From Craterostigma plantagineum (taxonomy: Eukaryota > Streptophyta > Magnoliopsida > Lamiales > Linderniaceae): 64,000 bases of DNA. The notes beneath the pieces were generated by a model. It did no database searches. It was given only the letters and a program-made list of their open reading frames with translations, and was not told the DNA's origin. This document shows, piece by piece, positions 1 to 10,679 of this stretch (the first letter of the stretch is position 1; each line of letters opens with the position of its first letter). The stretch is from contig JAPQWV010000766.1 of the NCBI GenBank assembly GCA_027422505.1, positions 1 through 64,000 on the forward strand, read 5' to 3'. The position numbers were made by a program, and so were the translations under genes.

Positions 1-2476
1 GTGGTTGCAGCTTAGACTGATCTTCCACATCAGAAAAGATACTAGTAGGTTGCTGGTAGATTTTGACGTCCATGGAGAACGACGGAGGAATGATCAAGCT
101 GACAGTAACGAATTACTCCATATGCAAATCAAGGATGGAGGATTACCTTTATTGCAAAGACCTCCATGATCCAATCGAAAATGCAGGCAAGATGCCTGAA
201 GGCGAGAATGCTGACCTATGGAAGAAATTGCAAAGAAAAGACGTTAGGTGTGATCCGCCCATGGGTGGACATAAGCCTCTACAACCACGTCCGAAGACAG
301 ACCCCTACAAACTCTGGACAAAATTAGAGGGTATGTACGAGGTGACAAATGCGTTGAGCAAGGTATTCATGATGCGGAAACTCATGAATGTGAAGCTGAA
401 CAAGGGACGATCAGTTGCTGAACATCTGAATGACTTTGAAGGGCGGGTAACTCAACTCACAAGTGCCGGTCTAATCCTTGATGATGAGCTACAAGCATGT
501 CTACTACTGGGTTCTCTACCAGATAGTCGGGATACGTTGGTGGTATCGCTCACTAACTCGGCACCAAGCGGTAAAGTCACGATGGAGATGGTGAAAAATA
601 GACTCTACAATGAAGAGCTGCAACGAAAGGATGCTACCAATACCAATACGGGAAACCAGGCCCTTGTCACGGAAAATAGGGGTCGGAGAAAGAGTAGAGG
701 AACAAAAGGTTACGGCAAGTCAAAAGATAGATCCAAGTACAGGGAGATGACGAAGTGCTACCATCGTGGAAAAAACTGGCCACAAACAAAGAAACTGTAG
801 GCTTCTCAACAGAAAACAGAAACAAGATGATGACAAGAACACGTCTATGATCAACTCCAACGATCGAGGAGAGGTTACTCTGGTGAATGAAGCAGACTGC
901 TATCATGTTGCGGATGCAAGCACCGAATGGGTAATGGACTTTGGTGCCTCTTATCATTGTGTTCCAAGGCTTGAATACTTCTCGACATACAAGGCGGGAA
1001 ATTTTGGCAATACCAAGATGGGTAACCAAAGTGTTTCTAAAATAGTGGGGATCGGTGATCTGTATCCAGACGAGCGTAGGGTGCACATTACGGCTAAAAG
1101 ATATGTGATACATTCCAGACATGCGTCTCAACTTGATTTTTGTGAAGGTGCTGGACAAAAAGGATACTATAATGAGGTGGCGAATAGGAACTAGAAACTC
1201 ACCAATGGATCGTTGGTGGTAGCGAGAGGAAAGCTATGCTACTCGCTGTACAAGATACACGCAACGATGTGTGCTAACCAACTGAATGCTGTTGAAGATG
1301 TTGCTTCTCCAAATTTGTGGCACAGACGGCTGGCGGACGTAAGAGAGAATGGGTTGAATGTCTTGGCTAAAAAGTCCCTCATACCAGTAGCCAAGGAGAA
1401 AGCGCTGAACCCCTGCGATTATTGCTTATTTGGAAAGCAACATAGAGTTTCATTAGCGAAGAACTCAACCAGACGAATGAAGAAGTTGGAGTTGGTACAC
1501 TCTGATGTATGCGGACCCATGGAAGTCGAATCTCTTGGAGGCAGTAAATATTTTCTGACTTTTATTGATGATGCATCTCGTAAGACCTGTATATATCTGT
1601 TGCGGACGAAGGACCGGGTGTTCTATTATTTTAAGAAGTTCCATGCAATGGTGGAAAGGGAAACGGAAATGCCGCTTAAGTGTCTACGCACAGATAATGG
1701 TGGTGAATACATCTCTCGGGAGTTCAGAAATTATTCCACGAAGCAGGGCATTAGGCATGAGAAGAGACTTCCTGGCACTCCTCAGCAAAATGGTGTCGCG
1801 GAGAGAATGAACCGGACCATTATGGAGAGAGTCCGAGCGATGCTCAAGATGGCTAATCTATCTAAGTCATTTTGGGGGGAAGCTGTCAATACTGCAGTCT
1901 ATCTTATCAACCGACTACCTTCATCGGCGTTGGATTTCGATATACCAGAGATGGTGTGGACCGGTAGAGACATCTCATATTCGCATTTGAGATTGTTTGG
2001 CTGCAATGCGTTCATGCATGTGGTAAAGGAACAAAGATCGGAGCTCGATGATAAATAGAATCCTTGAATTTTTGTTGGGTACGGAGACAAGGAGTTCGGC
2101 TACAGACTTTGGGATCAAAAGAAGAAGAAGACTGTTCGAAGTCGCGATGTAGTATTCCATGAGCATGAGACCATGGGCGACTCAAAGGTGGATGCGGCGA
2201 AATCCACAGGTGGCGGTGTAGAAAATTATACACCAGTCAGTATTCCATACGACGGTGCCACGGAGGAAGGAATGCAACAATCAGAACCTGAACCAGAACA
2301 GCCAACCATTGATGATTATGAACCTGTTGTAGATGAACACACTGAAGATACTGAGCAGGGGGAGCCTTTAGATGTGCAAGAAGCAGTTGAACCTCAGTTG
2401 AGAAGGTCAACTAGGGAACGCCAACCATCTACGAGGTATCCGAGTTCTGATTATATTTTGATTACCGACGAGGGGG
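1..2476 (+). mobile_element. Ty1/Copia (Tork/TNT1-like) element, 5' part, decayed
   Basis: The window opens inside a copia element: a 62-base leader is followed by gag, a zinc knuckle, protease and integrase in the copia order, all on the plus strand. No 5' LTR or primer site is visible, so the element begins left of the window. It is cut at 2476 by a Gypsy insertion and resumes after 13693, where the RT frame continues. Several frameshifts and stops show that it is dead. The gag and integrase wording resembles the TNT1-94-type proteins common in eudicots; the clade call is from memory of the family, not a search. Confidence 0.85.
63..1194 (+). pseudogene. copia gag, CCHC knuckle and protease, frameshifted
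   Basis: Gag would form the cytoplasmic virus-like particle. The opening MENDGGMIKLTVTNYS and the later TDPYKLWTKLEGMYE block are typical of copia UBN2-type gag. Between about 240 and 295 the frame is wrong for roughly 16 codons; the expected gag wording is in another frame, which implies two compensating indels. The zinc knuckle is split by a frameshift near 770: the first Cys is in one frame and the GHKQRNC half is in the next. The protease motif reads DFGAS where copia has DSGAS or DTGAS, so the residue next to the catalytic Asp is changed. Dead as read. Confidence 0.8.
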
Positions 2477-2481
2477 TGTAG
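1213..2481 (+). pseudogene. copia pre-integrase and integrase, interrupted
   Basis: Integrase joins the cDNA to host DNA. The pre-integrase zinc motif is partly visible (WHRRLADVRENG, then CDYCLFGKQH). The catalytic triad is readable: Asp in HSDVCGP, Asp in RTDNGGEY and Glu in NGVAERMNR. The frame stops at 2056-2058 (TAG), with another stop a few codons later. The integrase C-terminal wording (VGYGDKEFGYRLWD) then continues without a start. The acidic linker before RT (about 2170-2470) is present and ends at the Gypsy insertion; its apparent stop at 2479 is supplied by the inserted LTR. Homology is clear but the protein is not functional. Confidence 0.85.
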
Positions 2482-3234
2482 GACCCCGGTCCCTGAAAAT
2501 TAGGCCGGCCAATAAATTATGTGTATGACTAACGTGATTTTGTGTTAATTACGTATATGTTCTACTTTTACGTGGATTCATGAAATTTCATGCTCGTGAT
2601 TTTGTGAGAATTACGTGCGATTACGGGACGATGAATACGTACTATGACGATCCCTAAATTAGGTGAGTGATTTTCGAAGATAATGGCTAATGATAGTCAA
2701 GTGAGGGTTGGGCTAGGAATTTAATTATTATTGGGCTCTAAATTAATAATAGGCCCAAAATTACAAGAAATCAAATTGGGAGACAACTCCCCTAAAACAA
2801 GTAAGAGCCCACGCCACTTTGTGCCTTGTCTACCAAAAGCCATAGAAGATATCTACCTAAAAACAACTCAATACACTTTAACCTCAAAAGAAAACCCACG
2901 AAAGAAGAAACCAAGAAAAAGTCGAAGCAAGAAAAAGGAAAAGAGAAGAAGCCGAGCCAAATTGAACCGAGAAGCTTGAGAATTCGAAGTTGGTAAGTAA
3001 AACCCCCTCCTTAAGTTCTAAATTCTTTACTTTAGGTGTAGTTGAAGAGCATTAATGGCATTAAAAGCAAACGGTTGGAGAAAACGCGAGAAACCCTAAA
3101 AAGCCGAGCTAGGGTCATAATAAGGGTCTCGGTAGGAATAAATGTGAAGTTAAGTAGCTTAGTATGTGATTTAGAGCTCATGATTCTAGGAAGAACAAGT
3201 TATGAAACGAATTCGAGGGAGAAGAACGACGGGA

Positions 3235-4270
3235 AATCGAAGAAGATGATGAAAATGTCGAAGCAAATGATAGATGTCGAATGCTTGAAATGTCGACATA
3301 ACATGCATATCGACATCTCAATAAATGTCGAGACACCATGTGAATATCATGTCGACAATTTCTAATGAAAATGTCGAAACACAAAGTCGGATATTGTTAA
3401 GAAAAGGTCGATATAAAATGCGTAAGACTCGACATCTTTATGTAGATAAATGTCAAAGGATGATGAATGGCGATATTAAAGTCGGCCTTCAAAATGTCGA
3501 GATCTTAAATCATGTGAGATGTCGAGGCCCATACAAGCCTCATGTCGACATTTTTAATGAAAAATATCGAAACCCTACTAAAGAGAAAATGTCGGGCTAA
3601 GCATGAAATGTCGAAGTAACCTCCATATCGACATCTTATAAATGTCGAAGCCTATGTGAGAATTTATGTCGACATTCCCAAAGATAAATGTCGAGTGGTA
3701 GATGTAAAAAGTCGAGAGAAAAGGAATGAAAGTGTCGAGTTAAATGTCGACAATAAAATCGAGATGCAACGTCTAGATAAAATAGCTAAAAATGTCGAGC
3801 TTCATAAACATGTCGAGACCCTAATTGAGTTAAATGTCGAATCATTCTATAAGGAATAAAAATGCCGAGTTCTTTCACTTAGACGAAATGTCGAGTGGAA
3901 TCAAGTATAAAATGTCGAATCCTTTTAGAATGATATCGAGATCTTTACAATCATAATGTCGAGATCTTCAAATCGTTAAATGTCGAGTTCATACACACAA
4001 AAATATCGGAACCTCCTAACCAGATAAATGTCGAATGAAAGGTATAAATGCCAAGTTGAATACCGAGAGGAAAAGAGATGAAAATGTCGAGTCAAATGTC
4101 GACAAAGTCGAGATCGATGTCGAGTAGAATTAAGTAGAAAATGTCGAGGTCTCAAATCATGTAAATGTCGAGACCTTATAACCGAATAAAAGATCGAGAA
4201 CTAACAAAATGTCCAAATCTTAAACATCATGCCGAAGCATATCTCGACATTGGTATATCATAAGTAATCT
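3235..4270 (+). repeat. TGTCGA-motif array inside the 5' LTR
   Basis: About 1 kb in which the short motif AAATGTCGA (often AATGTCGAG) recurs several dozen times at irregular spacing of roughly 15-40 bases. Some copies are the self-complementary ATGTCGACAT (3293, 3349, 3540 and 3667 area). Copies occur in both orientations, mostly forward. The spacers differ from each other, so this is not a simple tandem satellite. The same array is present in the 3' LTR. The short ORFs that cross it are by-products of the repeat. Confidence 0.9.
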
Positions 4271-4726
4271 CGGAAACACATAGCGAGATCTTTACGAACA
4301 ATATTAAGGAAAATATTTCAACACTTTTCAAAAACATAACTAACCAATATTTAGATAATGTACTGATATAATAATTTTATGATAAAGGTCGTACGTTAGG
4401 AGCAAACGGGGAAAATACTAACTTCGCCCGGACGACAGGTAAGTAGAAATTCAACTACGACACGTAACTTGCCTGCGTCCAATTATGTGAATTACGTGCT
4501 CGTGTATCTTCTATGAAATGCGTACGTATGATAGGATTTAATTCTATGCATGATAGCATGATCTGCATATGTATATGAGCATAACATGAGCACTTGCAAG
4601 CATGAGTAGTATGTAAGGAGCGAGGTATGAGCGTGCATAAGATCGCCTGTGTGCGATGTAAATTCGCCGATATTGGCGTTTGTGTCGACTCGAACGAAGA
4701 GTCACGGCTTCCCTTATGCAGCCTTT

Positions 4727-4945
4727 AAGGCCTGAATAAGAGGCTGGGGACATACCCCGTACGCTAAGGCCTGAATAAGAGGCTGGGTAAATACCCCGTA
4801 CGACAAGGCCTGAATAAGAGGCAGGGTAAATACCCCGTACGATAAGGCCTGAATAAGAGGCTGGGTAAATACCCCGTACGATAAGGCCTGAATAAGAGGC
4901 TGGGAAAGAACCCCGTATGATAAGACGAAATAAGAGGCTGGGGAA
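4727..4945 (+). repeat. 39-base tandem repeat in the 5' LTR
   Basis: Copies start at 4727, 4766, 4805, 4844 and 4883, with a degenerate sixth at 4922. Each begins AAGGCCTGAATAAGAGGC and ends near CCCCGTACG. The period is exactly 39 bases, a multiple of three, which creates a long open frame on the minus strand that I do not regard as a gene. The block lies about 540 bases before the LTR end, probably in the transcribed part of the LTR. Confidence 0.95.
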
Positions 4946-5486
4946 ATGAAAGCCGAGGGCCCGTAAGAAATAAGAGTATAAGAAAAAGAGTAAGGGCGAA
5001 AGAAAAGAGTACGAGTATGAGAAAAAGAGTACGAGCGTTAGGAAACGACGACGTGGATTGTCGTTCGTTAGGACACGTGCATTCATGCATAATTTCTGCT
5101 TACTGAGCCTCGGTGGCTCATTATTTATGTTACGTGTTGTAGGTACTGACGATCACGGTACGTGATCTGACTTTTATGCAAGGCCGATCTTTTGACGCAG
5201 TACGACCGCTTTTGAGGTGGGAGTGTGTGTATGGATGACGACCTGTGAAGGCCGGGCGCATAGGGAGCTTTTGGCTGCACACACACACGTACACTTGTAT
5301 TTTGTAGACAAGGGCATGATGATGTCGAACGATGTAAAACATTCTTTTGACATGTATATAAGATTTTCGCATGTATTTTAAAAATGAAAAATTTTATTCG
5401 CATTTTTACGTATCCTCACAATACCAAAGCGTTAACATCTAGAATTAGAACGGAATACGAGGGCGGGACGACGGGTCCTGACAGAG

Positions 5487-5498
5487 TGGTATCAGAGC
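5487..5498 (+). other. Primer binding site, initiator tRNA-Met
   Basis: TGGTATCAGAGC lies three bases after the LTR end. It is the standard plant complement to the 3' end of initiator tRNA-Met and would prime minus-strand cDNA synthesis. Confidence 0.95.
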
Positions 5499-5706
5499 AC
5501 AACCTCTCACAGTACGGTGCTGGTTCGGGGACGAACCAGGCGGAAGCTGGTGGGCATGTGACGCCCGGGGCCGACGAGGGCGGGGAGTGATCGCCGGTGC
5601 CAAAGAGATGCACGGACAAGGAGCGGCTCCTGGCAGGCTTCTAGGCGAAGGGGTACATGAACGAACCGATCCGACACCCGAATGAGAGGGGATCCTGAGA
5701 CTGACA

Positions 5707-6023
5707 ATGTATGGGCATGTCAGGCTAAGAATCGTATAAAAGAATTGATAGTACTACTCATATCACCAAGGTCGACCTACCTTTTCGGGAGTCCATCCGA
5801 AAGAACTTCGAAGTTAAGCGTGCTTGACTTGAAGCAATCTTAGGATGGGTGACCCCCTGGGAAGTTTGCCCAGGGTGCGTGTGAGCGAGGACGAAGCACG
5901 CTGAAAGGTTAATTGGTGGTACAGTGGGGCCAGACTATCAGTCGGAGTGTGGTGGGCCCAACCCCACAGGTCTCGGTAGGGACGGATGCTACAGTGACAC
6001 CCGATATGGGACGGGATGTTACA
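5707..6023 (+). repeat. Cassandra-like LTR segment inside the Gypsy leader
   Basis: The segment starts near TGTATGGGCATG, carries a 5S-rRNA-like block in its middle, then a GGGCCC-rich stretch, and ends GGGATGTTACA two bases before a second tRNA-Met primer site. This order matches the published architecture of Cassandra TRIM elements, whose LTRs carry 5S rRNA sequence. The 3' boundary is clear. The 5' boundary is a guess. No flanking target duplication was found. Confidence 0.65.
5770..5890 (+). ncRNA. 5S-rRNA-derived sequence with pol III internal promoter boxes
   Basis: The block GAAGTTAAGCGTGCTTG (A-box region, near 5810-5826) followed by AGGATGGGTGACC and CTGGGAAGT (C-box region, 5842-5865) matches plant 5S rRNA in order and spacing. 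The flanks diverge from 5S: the normal 5' end and the GTGTTGCA-type 3' end are missing. It is therefore a derived copy, not a functional 5S gene. In Cassandra such blocks can keep pol III promoter activity; whether this one does is unknown. Confidence 0.75.
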
Positions 6024-6025
6024 GG

Positions 6026-6037
6026 TGGTATCAGAGC
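6026..6037 (+). other. Second tRNA-Met primer-site sequence in the leader
   Basis: A second exact TGGTATCAGAGC, two bases after an LTR-like GATGTTACA end. Its place supports the view that the preceding segment is an LTR. It may be a relic rather than the priming site used by the Tekay element. Confidence 0.8.
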
Positions 6038-6377
6038 TTCGGTCACAGGTCCTGCAGACTGTCCATACACACACACTCAAAAGCGGAAGCGGCCTTGCTT
6101 GTAAGTACGATGTTATGTGAATTTATTGTATGGTTTGATTTATTGGCCATAGGAATTATCAGGAGGTAGGTTGAGAAAAAGGTAAGACTTAGAGGAGAAG
6201 GAAGCAGGGAATCTGATCAGGGTAGGGACACTAATAACCCCCCTGACAGTCTGGGATGCTACCATCCTGCAGCTGACTGAACTGGTCCGGCAACAATCGG
6301 CCCAGATTCAGCAGCTGATCCAGCAAAATGCTGGTGGGCAACCAGCCAACTTACCTCCCCCACCGGAACGAATTGAG

Positions 6378-7886
6378 ATGATCGGGGAGAGGTTCAGAAA
6401 GCTCAATCCTCCACTGTTCGAGGATGCTGCAGACCCTACCTCCGCTGAAGACTGGCTAAGGACGCTGGAGAACATGTTCCAGCATAGCCGCACACCCGAA
6501 GCGGAAAAGGTCATGTGCGCTGCCTACCTGCTAAGGGGGAGCGCCGGACACTGGTGGGACACCGTCTCAGCTATCAAAAATCCACTAACGATGAGTTGGG
6601 ATCGGTTTAAGGAGATTTTCCGAGGAAAGTACTACACCGCCCCGGTCAGGGCCCAAAGGATGAACGAATTCATCAACCTCCGCCAAGGAGCCATGACAGT
6701 GGCGGAGTACATCAGGAAGTTCGAGCAACTTTCAAGGTTCGCTGCTCATATGGTCAGCACAGACGCGCTCAAGGTCGAGCGGTTCATGGAAGGACTGAAG
6801 CCCGAGTTATATCGGGATGTAAGTATGGCGGGTGTGCAAGGGGCCACGTATGCACAAGTGGCTGAGAGAGCGCTCGTGGCGGAGCAGGCCGAGTCTAGAA
6901 TAGCTCGCGCCCAAGAAGCTAAGCGTAAATTCGCACAAGGGCCGCAGGGGAGCGGAAGTAATCCGAAACGGCAATTCGTGGCCCAGGAAGGGAAACAGGG
7001 GCCTCAATATCGACCTGGACCACCCCCACAGTTCAAGCCCAACCAGGGTAGGCCCCAGCTGGATCTACCCGTATGCCCGAAATGCGCACGGAGACACCCG
7101 GGAGTCTGCAACTCCCAGAACGCCGTTTGCTACAAGTGTGGCAAGACGGGCCATTATTCGAGGGCATGTCCGGAAGATGGATCCGGAAGCCAAGCTAGGA
7201 ACCCGATAGAACCTCCAAGGGTACCGGCCAGGGTCTACACCATAACCTCCGAAGAAGCAGAAAATAACCCGGCCGTGGTGACAGGTACCCTCCTCGTTTA
7301 CCAGACCCCCACATGCATACTAGTCGACTCAGGAGCGACCCATTCGTTCGCGTCTACTAAGTATGTCGCGAGAGTAGGAGTCACGCCTCACCGAGCTGAG
7401 TGCGAATTTAGGGTAACAGTTCCGAACGGGAATTCCACCCAAACCAATCAGGTCTTACGGGATTGTCCAATAGTAATCGGGGACAAGGAACTGCCCACAG
7501 ACCTCATAATAATTCCCATGAATGATTATGAGGTAATCCTTGGAATGGATTGGCTATCAAAGTACGGAGCTGTCATAGACTGCCACCGCAAGATAGTCAC
7601 ACTCAACGTAGACGGAGATGAACCCCTTAAGTTCGTAGGAACTAGTAAAGGGACCATGATCTCCAGAATATCAGCGTTGAAAGCTCAGCGACTGATCAAA
7701 TCGGGGTGTGAAGCCTATCTGGTATTCGCTATCAAGTCGGAAGAGACCGCCTCCCCGAAACTCGAGGAAGTACCAATAGTTAAGGACTTCCCCGACGTAT
7801 TTCCCGAAGAGTTACCGGGACTACCCGCCCGAACGGGAAATAGAGTTCGTTATAGATCTGGTACCTGGAGCGGCACCAGTATCTAA
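6378..7886 (+). CDS. Gypsy gag-protease
   Basis: Gag assembles the particle and protease matures the polyprotein. The retrotransposon gag domain covers about residues 15-145 ([19 protein letters not shown], then GHWWDTVSA). Next come a Gln-rich linker and a CX2CX4HX4C zinc knuckle, [14 protein letters not shown], at 7129-7170, preceded by a second Cys cluster, [12 protein letters not shown]. The aspartic protease active site is VDSGATHSF at about 7324-7350, with VILGMDWL downstream. The frame ends early at 7886: one extra C in the run near 7826 shifts the frame, and the pol reading continues in the frame that opens just after. Start chosen at the first Met of the open frame; homology extends upstream. 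Confidence 0.9.
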   Translation: MIGERFRKLNPPLFEDAADPTSAEDWLRTLENMFQHSRTPEAEKVMCAAYLLRGSAGHWWDTVSAIKNPLTMSWDRFKEIFRGKYYTAPVRAQRMNEFINLRQGAMTVAEYIRKFEQLSRFAAHMVSTDALKVERFMEGLKPELYRDVSMAGVQGATYAQVAERALVAEQAESRIARAQEAKRKFAQGPQGSGSNPKRQFVAQEGKQGPQYRPGPPPQFKPNQGRPQLDLPVCPKCARRHPGVCNSQNAVCYKCGKTGHYSRACPEDGSGSQARNPIEPPRVPARVYTITSEEAENNPAVVTGTLLVYQTPTCILVDSGATHSFASTKYVARVGVTPHRAECEFRVTVPNGNSTQTNQVLRDCPIVIGDKELPTDLIIIPMNDYEVILGMDWLSKYGAVIDCHRKIVTLNVDGDEPLKFVGTSKGTMISRISALKAQRLIKSGCEAYLVFAIKSEETASPKLEEVPIVKDFPDVFPEELPGLPARTGNRVRYRSGTWSGTSI

Positions 7887-7914
7887 GACGCCCTATCGGC
7901 TAGCACCGACGGAG

Positions 7915-10644
7915 ATGAAGGAATTAAAGGATCAACTCGACGAACTCATGCAGAAGGAGTTCATACAGCCGAGTTTCTCTCCTTGGGGAGCGCCGGTGCT
8001 ATTCGTGAAAAAGAAAGACGGATCCATGAGATTATGCATAGACTACAGGGAGTTGAACAAGTTGACGATCAAGAACAAGTACCCACTCCCTAGAATAGAC
8101 GATCTATTCGATCAACTGCAAGGTGCAACGGTCTTCTCCAAGATCGACTTAAGATCGGGCTATCACCAACTAAGGATCCGGAAAGAAGACGTCCCGAAGA
8201 CGGCCTTTAGTACCCGTTATGGCCACTACGAATTTCTGGTGATGCCATTCGGGTTGACTAATGCGCCCGCAGCCTTTATGGACTTAATGAACCGGGTGTT
8301 CAAGCCATATTTAGATAGGTTTGTCATCATTTTCATTGATGACATCTTAATCTACTCAAAGACGAAGGAGGAGCACGAAGAACACCTGAGAACAGTTCTA
8401 GGAATACTACGGGAGAAGCAACTATACGCCAAGTTCAAGAAGTGCGAATTTTGGCTTGACCAAGTCGCCTTCTTGGGGCATATAGTGTCAGAAGAAGGAA
8501 TTTCTGTGGACCCGAAGAAGATAGAAGCTATTAGCAATTGGCCCAGGCCGACGAACGTGACGGAAATACGAAGCTTCCTCGGTCTGGCAGGATACTATAG
8601 GAAGTTCATAAAGGACTTCTCGAAGATAGCATCGACACTGACGAGGCTGACCAAGAAGAATACGCCTTTTCAGTGGACCGTAGAATGTGAACGGAGCTTC
8701 CAAGAGCTGAAGGAAAGGCTTACGACGGCCCCAGTTCTCACAATCCCATCGGGAACAGGAGGGTTTACCGTTTATAGCGATGCGTCGAAGAACGGGTTAG
8801 GGTGTGTGCTAATGCAGAACGGGAATGTAGTAGCATACGCCTCTCGTCAACTGAAGGAGTACGAGAAAAATTACCCGACGCACGACTTAGAATTGGCGGC
8901 AGTGGTCTTTGCTCTCAAAATTTGGAGGCATTACCTCTATGGAGAGCGGTGTGAGATATACACCGACCATAAGAGCCTCAAATACTTCTTTACGCAAAAG
9001 GAGTTAAATATGAGGCAGAGGAGGTGGTTAGAGTTAGTTAAGGATTATGACTGCGTAATCAACTACCACCCAGGCAAGGCGAACATAGTAGCCGATGCCT
9101 TAAGTCGAAAAGCAGTCAGTGCAGAACTACAACTGCTGGAAGTAGCTGTCGTAAGGTTAGGCGAAGTTGAGGCGCAACTAGCAGCCTTAACTTTGCAACC
9201 AACACTGCTGGAGCAGATCAAGACAGCGCAAGGAGCAGACGAGTTATATGTAAAAATTAAGGAGGCACAACCGGAGCAAACCACTGGAAACCTTATGATA
9301 CGGGAAGACGAACGATTATACTTCAAAAACCGGGTGTACGTGCCAGACGATGCCGAACTACGACGGCTAATAATGACGGAAGCACACGCTACAGCATACT
9401 CGGTACATCCAGGAGCAACGAAGATGTACAGAGACTTAAAGAAAAACTACTGGTGGCCGGGCATGAAAAAGGATATCGCGACCTTCGTGGGTCAATGCCT
9501 GACGTGCCAGCAGATTAAAGCCGAGCATCAACGGCCGGCAGGAACCCTACAACCGTTACCCATTCCGGAATGGAAATGGGATAACATTACCATGGACTTC
9601 GTAGTAGGACTGCCTAGAAATGCGAAAGGGCACGACGCGATTTGGGTAATCGTTGACCGACTAACCAAGTCTGCCCATTTCCTACCAATAAGTACGACGT
9701 ATTCCATGGAACGATACGCGGAGCTCTATATCCAAGAAATAGTGCGACTGCACGGCGTTCCATCGTCGATAGTCTCGGATCGCGACTCCAGATTTCTATC
9801 GAAATTCTGGACTAGCTTACAAAAGGCGATGGGAACCAGGCTATCTTTTAGTACCGCCTACCATCCACAGACGGATGGTCAATCCGAGCGAACCATTCAG
9901 ACGCTGGAGGATATGCTCCGAGCGTGCGTACTCGATTTCAAAGGAGATTGGAGTAGGTACCTTCCACTAATCGAATTCTCGTACAACAATAGCTACCACG
10001 TCACAATCGGGATGGCACCGTACGAAGCACTATACGGGCGTAGGTGCAGATCCCCAGTACATTGGGACGAGGTCGGTGAACGGACAATGTTAGGCCCCGA
10101 CATCGTACGAGAAATGACGGAAGCCATTTCTATGATACGAGAAAGAATGAGAACGGCACAAAGTCGACAGAAGAGCTACGCAGATCGAAGACGTCGACCG
10201 CTGGAATTTGAAGAAGGAGACATGGTGTTTGTAAAAGTATCGCCAATGAAGGGCGTGAAGAGGTTTGGGAAGAAAGGGAAGTTAAGCCCTAGGTACATAG
10301 GACCCTTTGGGATACTAAAAAGGGTAGGCGAGGTAGCATACCAGTTGGAGCTGCCTGCGTCACTAGCGCAAGTGCACGACGTGTTCCACGTCTCGACACT
10401 GCGGAAATACCTAGCTGACCCAAACCACGTGCTAGGAAACGAATCCCTACATCAACAATTGAAGCCGGATCTAAGTTACGAAGAGATCCCGGTGGAGATA
10501 TTGATGTACGAGACTAAGAAGCTTAGGAATAAGGATATTCCTTTAGTGAAAGTACTGTGGCGAAATCAGTCCACAGAAGAAGCCACATGGGAACGGGAGG
10601 ACGAAATCAGAATTCGTTATCCCGAGTTGTTTCACACAGGCTGA
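7915..10644 (+). CDS. Gypsy pol: RT, RNase H, integrase, chromodomain-like tail
   Basis: The open frame of 909 residues begins at the first Met, but pol homology starts upstream at about 7830, directly after the frameshift in the protease-RT region. RT has the catalytic [10 protein letters not shown] at 8330-8360. RNase H has [10 protein letters not shown] near 8775 and TDHKSLKYF near 8960. Integrase has the HHCC zinc region ([13 protein letters not shown] to CLTC, about 9403-9510), the first Asp in TMDFVVGLP, the second in VSDRDSRF and Glu in DGQSERTIQ. The C-terminus ends in a chromodomain-like segment typical of Tekay chromoviruses, thought to guide integration to heterochromatin. No internal stop. 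All catalytic residues that I can place are intact. Confidence 0.95.
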   Translation: MKELKDQLDELMQKEFIQPSFSPWGAPVLFVKKKDGSMRLCIDYRELNKLTIKNKYPLPRIDDLFDQLQGATVFSKIDLRSGYHQLRIRKEDVPKTAFSTRYGHYEFLVMPFGLTNAPAAFMDLMNRVFKPYLDRFVIIFIDDILIYSKTKEEHEEHLRTVLGILREKQLYAKFKKCEFWLDQVAFLGHIVSEEGISVDPKKIEAISNWPRPTNVTEIRSFLGLAGYYRKFIKDFSKIASTLTRLTKKNTPFQWTVECERSFQELKERLTTAPVLTIPSGTGGFTVYSDASKNGLGCVLMQNGNVVAYASRQLKEYEKNYPTHDLELAAVVFALKIWRHYLYGERCEIYTDHKSLKYFFTQKELNMRQRRWLELVKDYDCVINYHPGKANIVADALSRKAVSAELQLLEVAVVRLGEVEAQLAALTLQPTLLEQIKTAQGADELYVKIKEAQPEQTTGNLMIREDERLYFKNRVYVPDDAELRRLIMTEAHATAYSVHPGATKMYRDLKKNYWWPGMKKDIATFVGQCLTCQQIKAEHQRPAGTLQPLPIPEWKWDNITMDFVVGLPRNAKGHDAIWVIVDRLTKSAHFLPISTTYSMERYAELYIQEIVRLHGVPSSIVSDRDSRFLSKFWTSLQKAMGTRLSFSTAYHPQTDGQSERTIQTLEDMLRACVLDFKGDWSRYLPLIEFSYNNSYHVTIGMAPYEALYGRRCRSPVHWDEVGERTMLGPDIVREMTEAISMIRERMRTAQSRQKSYADRRRRPLEFEEGDMVFVKVSPMKGVKRFGKKGKLSPRYIGPFGILKRVGEVAYQLELPASLAQVHDVFHVSTLRKYLADPNHVLGNESLHQQLKPDLSYEEIPVEILMYETKKLRNKDIPLVKVLWRNQSTEEATWEREDEIRIRYPELFHTG

Positions 10645-10666
10645 TTTCGAGGGCGAAATCCTCCCT

Positions 10667-10679
10667 AAGGGGGGGAGGA
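10667..10679 (+). other. Polypurine tract of the Tekay-type element
   Basis: AAGGGGGGGAGGA directly precedes the 3' LTR and would prime plus-strand DNA synthesis. Confidence 0.9.

Larger units (their letters stand above)
2477..5483 (+). repeat. 5' LTR of the Tekay-type element
   Basis: Begins TGTAGGACCCCGG and ends CCTGACA, immediately before the primer site. It matches 10680-13688 almost base for base. Differences noticed: ggccggcc versus ggtcggcc near 2510; one A fewer near 3080; one G fewer near 3455; and g versus a near 5430. It contains a long TGTCGA array and a 39-base tandem array, described separately. The LTR would supply the promoter and the polyadenylation site. Confidence 0.95.
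5484..6377 (+). other. Untranslated leader of the Tekay-type element
   Basis: The 0.9 kb between the LTR and the first Met of the long gag frame contains the primer site, a GC-rich stretch, a 5S-rRNA-like block, an LTR-like end and a second primer-site sequence. Gag-like codons continue upstream of 6378 in the same frame back to about 6186, so the true gag start may lie upstream of the annotated Met and may have been damaged near 6240. Confidence 0.75.

Noticed and set aside
4544..5086. Open frame of 180 codons on the minus strand, repeated at 12749-13291
   Set aside because: It is produced by the 39-base tandem repeat (a multiple of three) inside the LTR and has repeat-driven composition. 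It duplicates only because the LTR does.
5770..5890. Functional 5S rRNA gene
   Set aside because: Only the central promoter part matches. Both ends of the 5S RNA are missing or altered, and the block sits in a retroelement leader.
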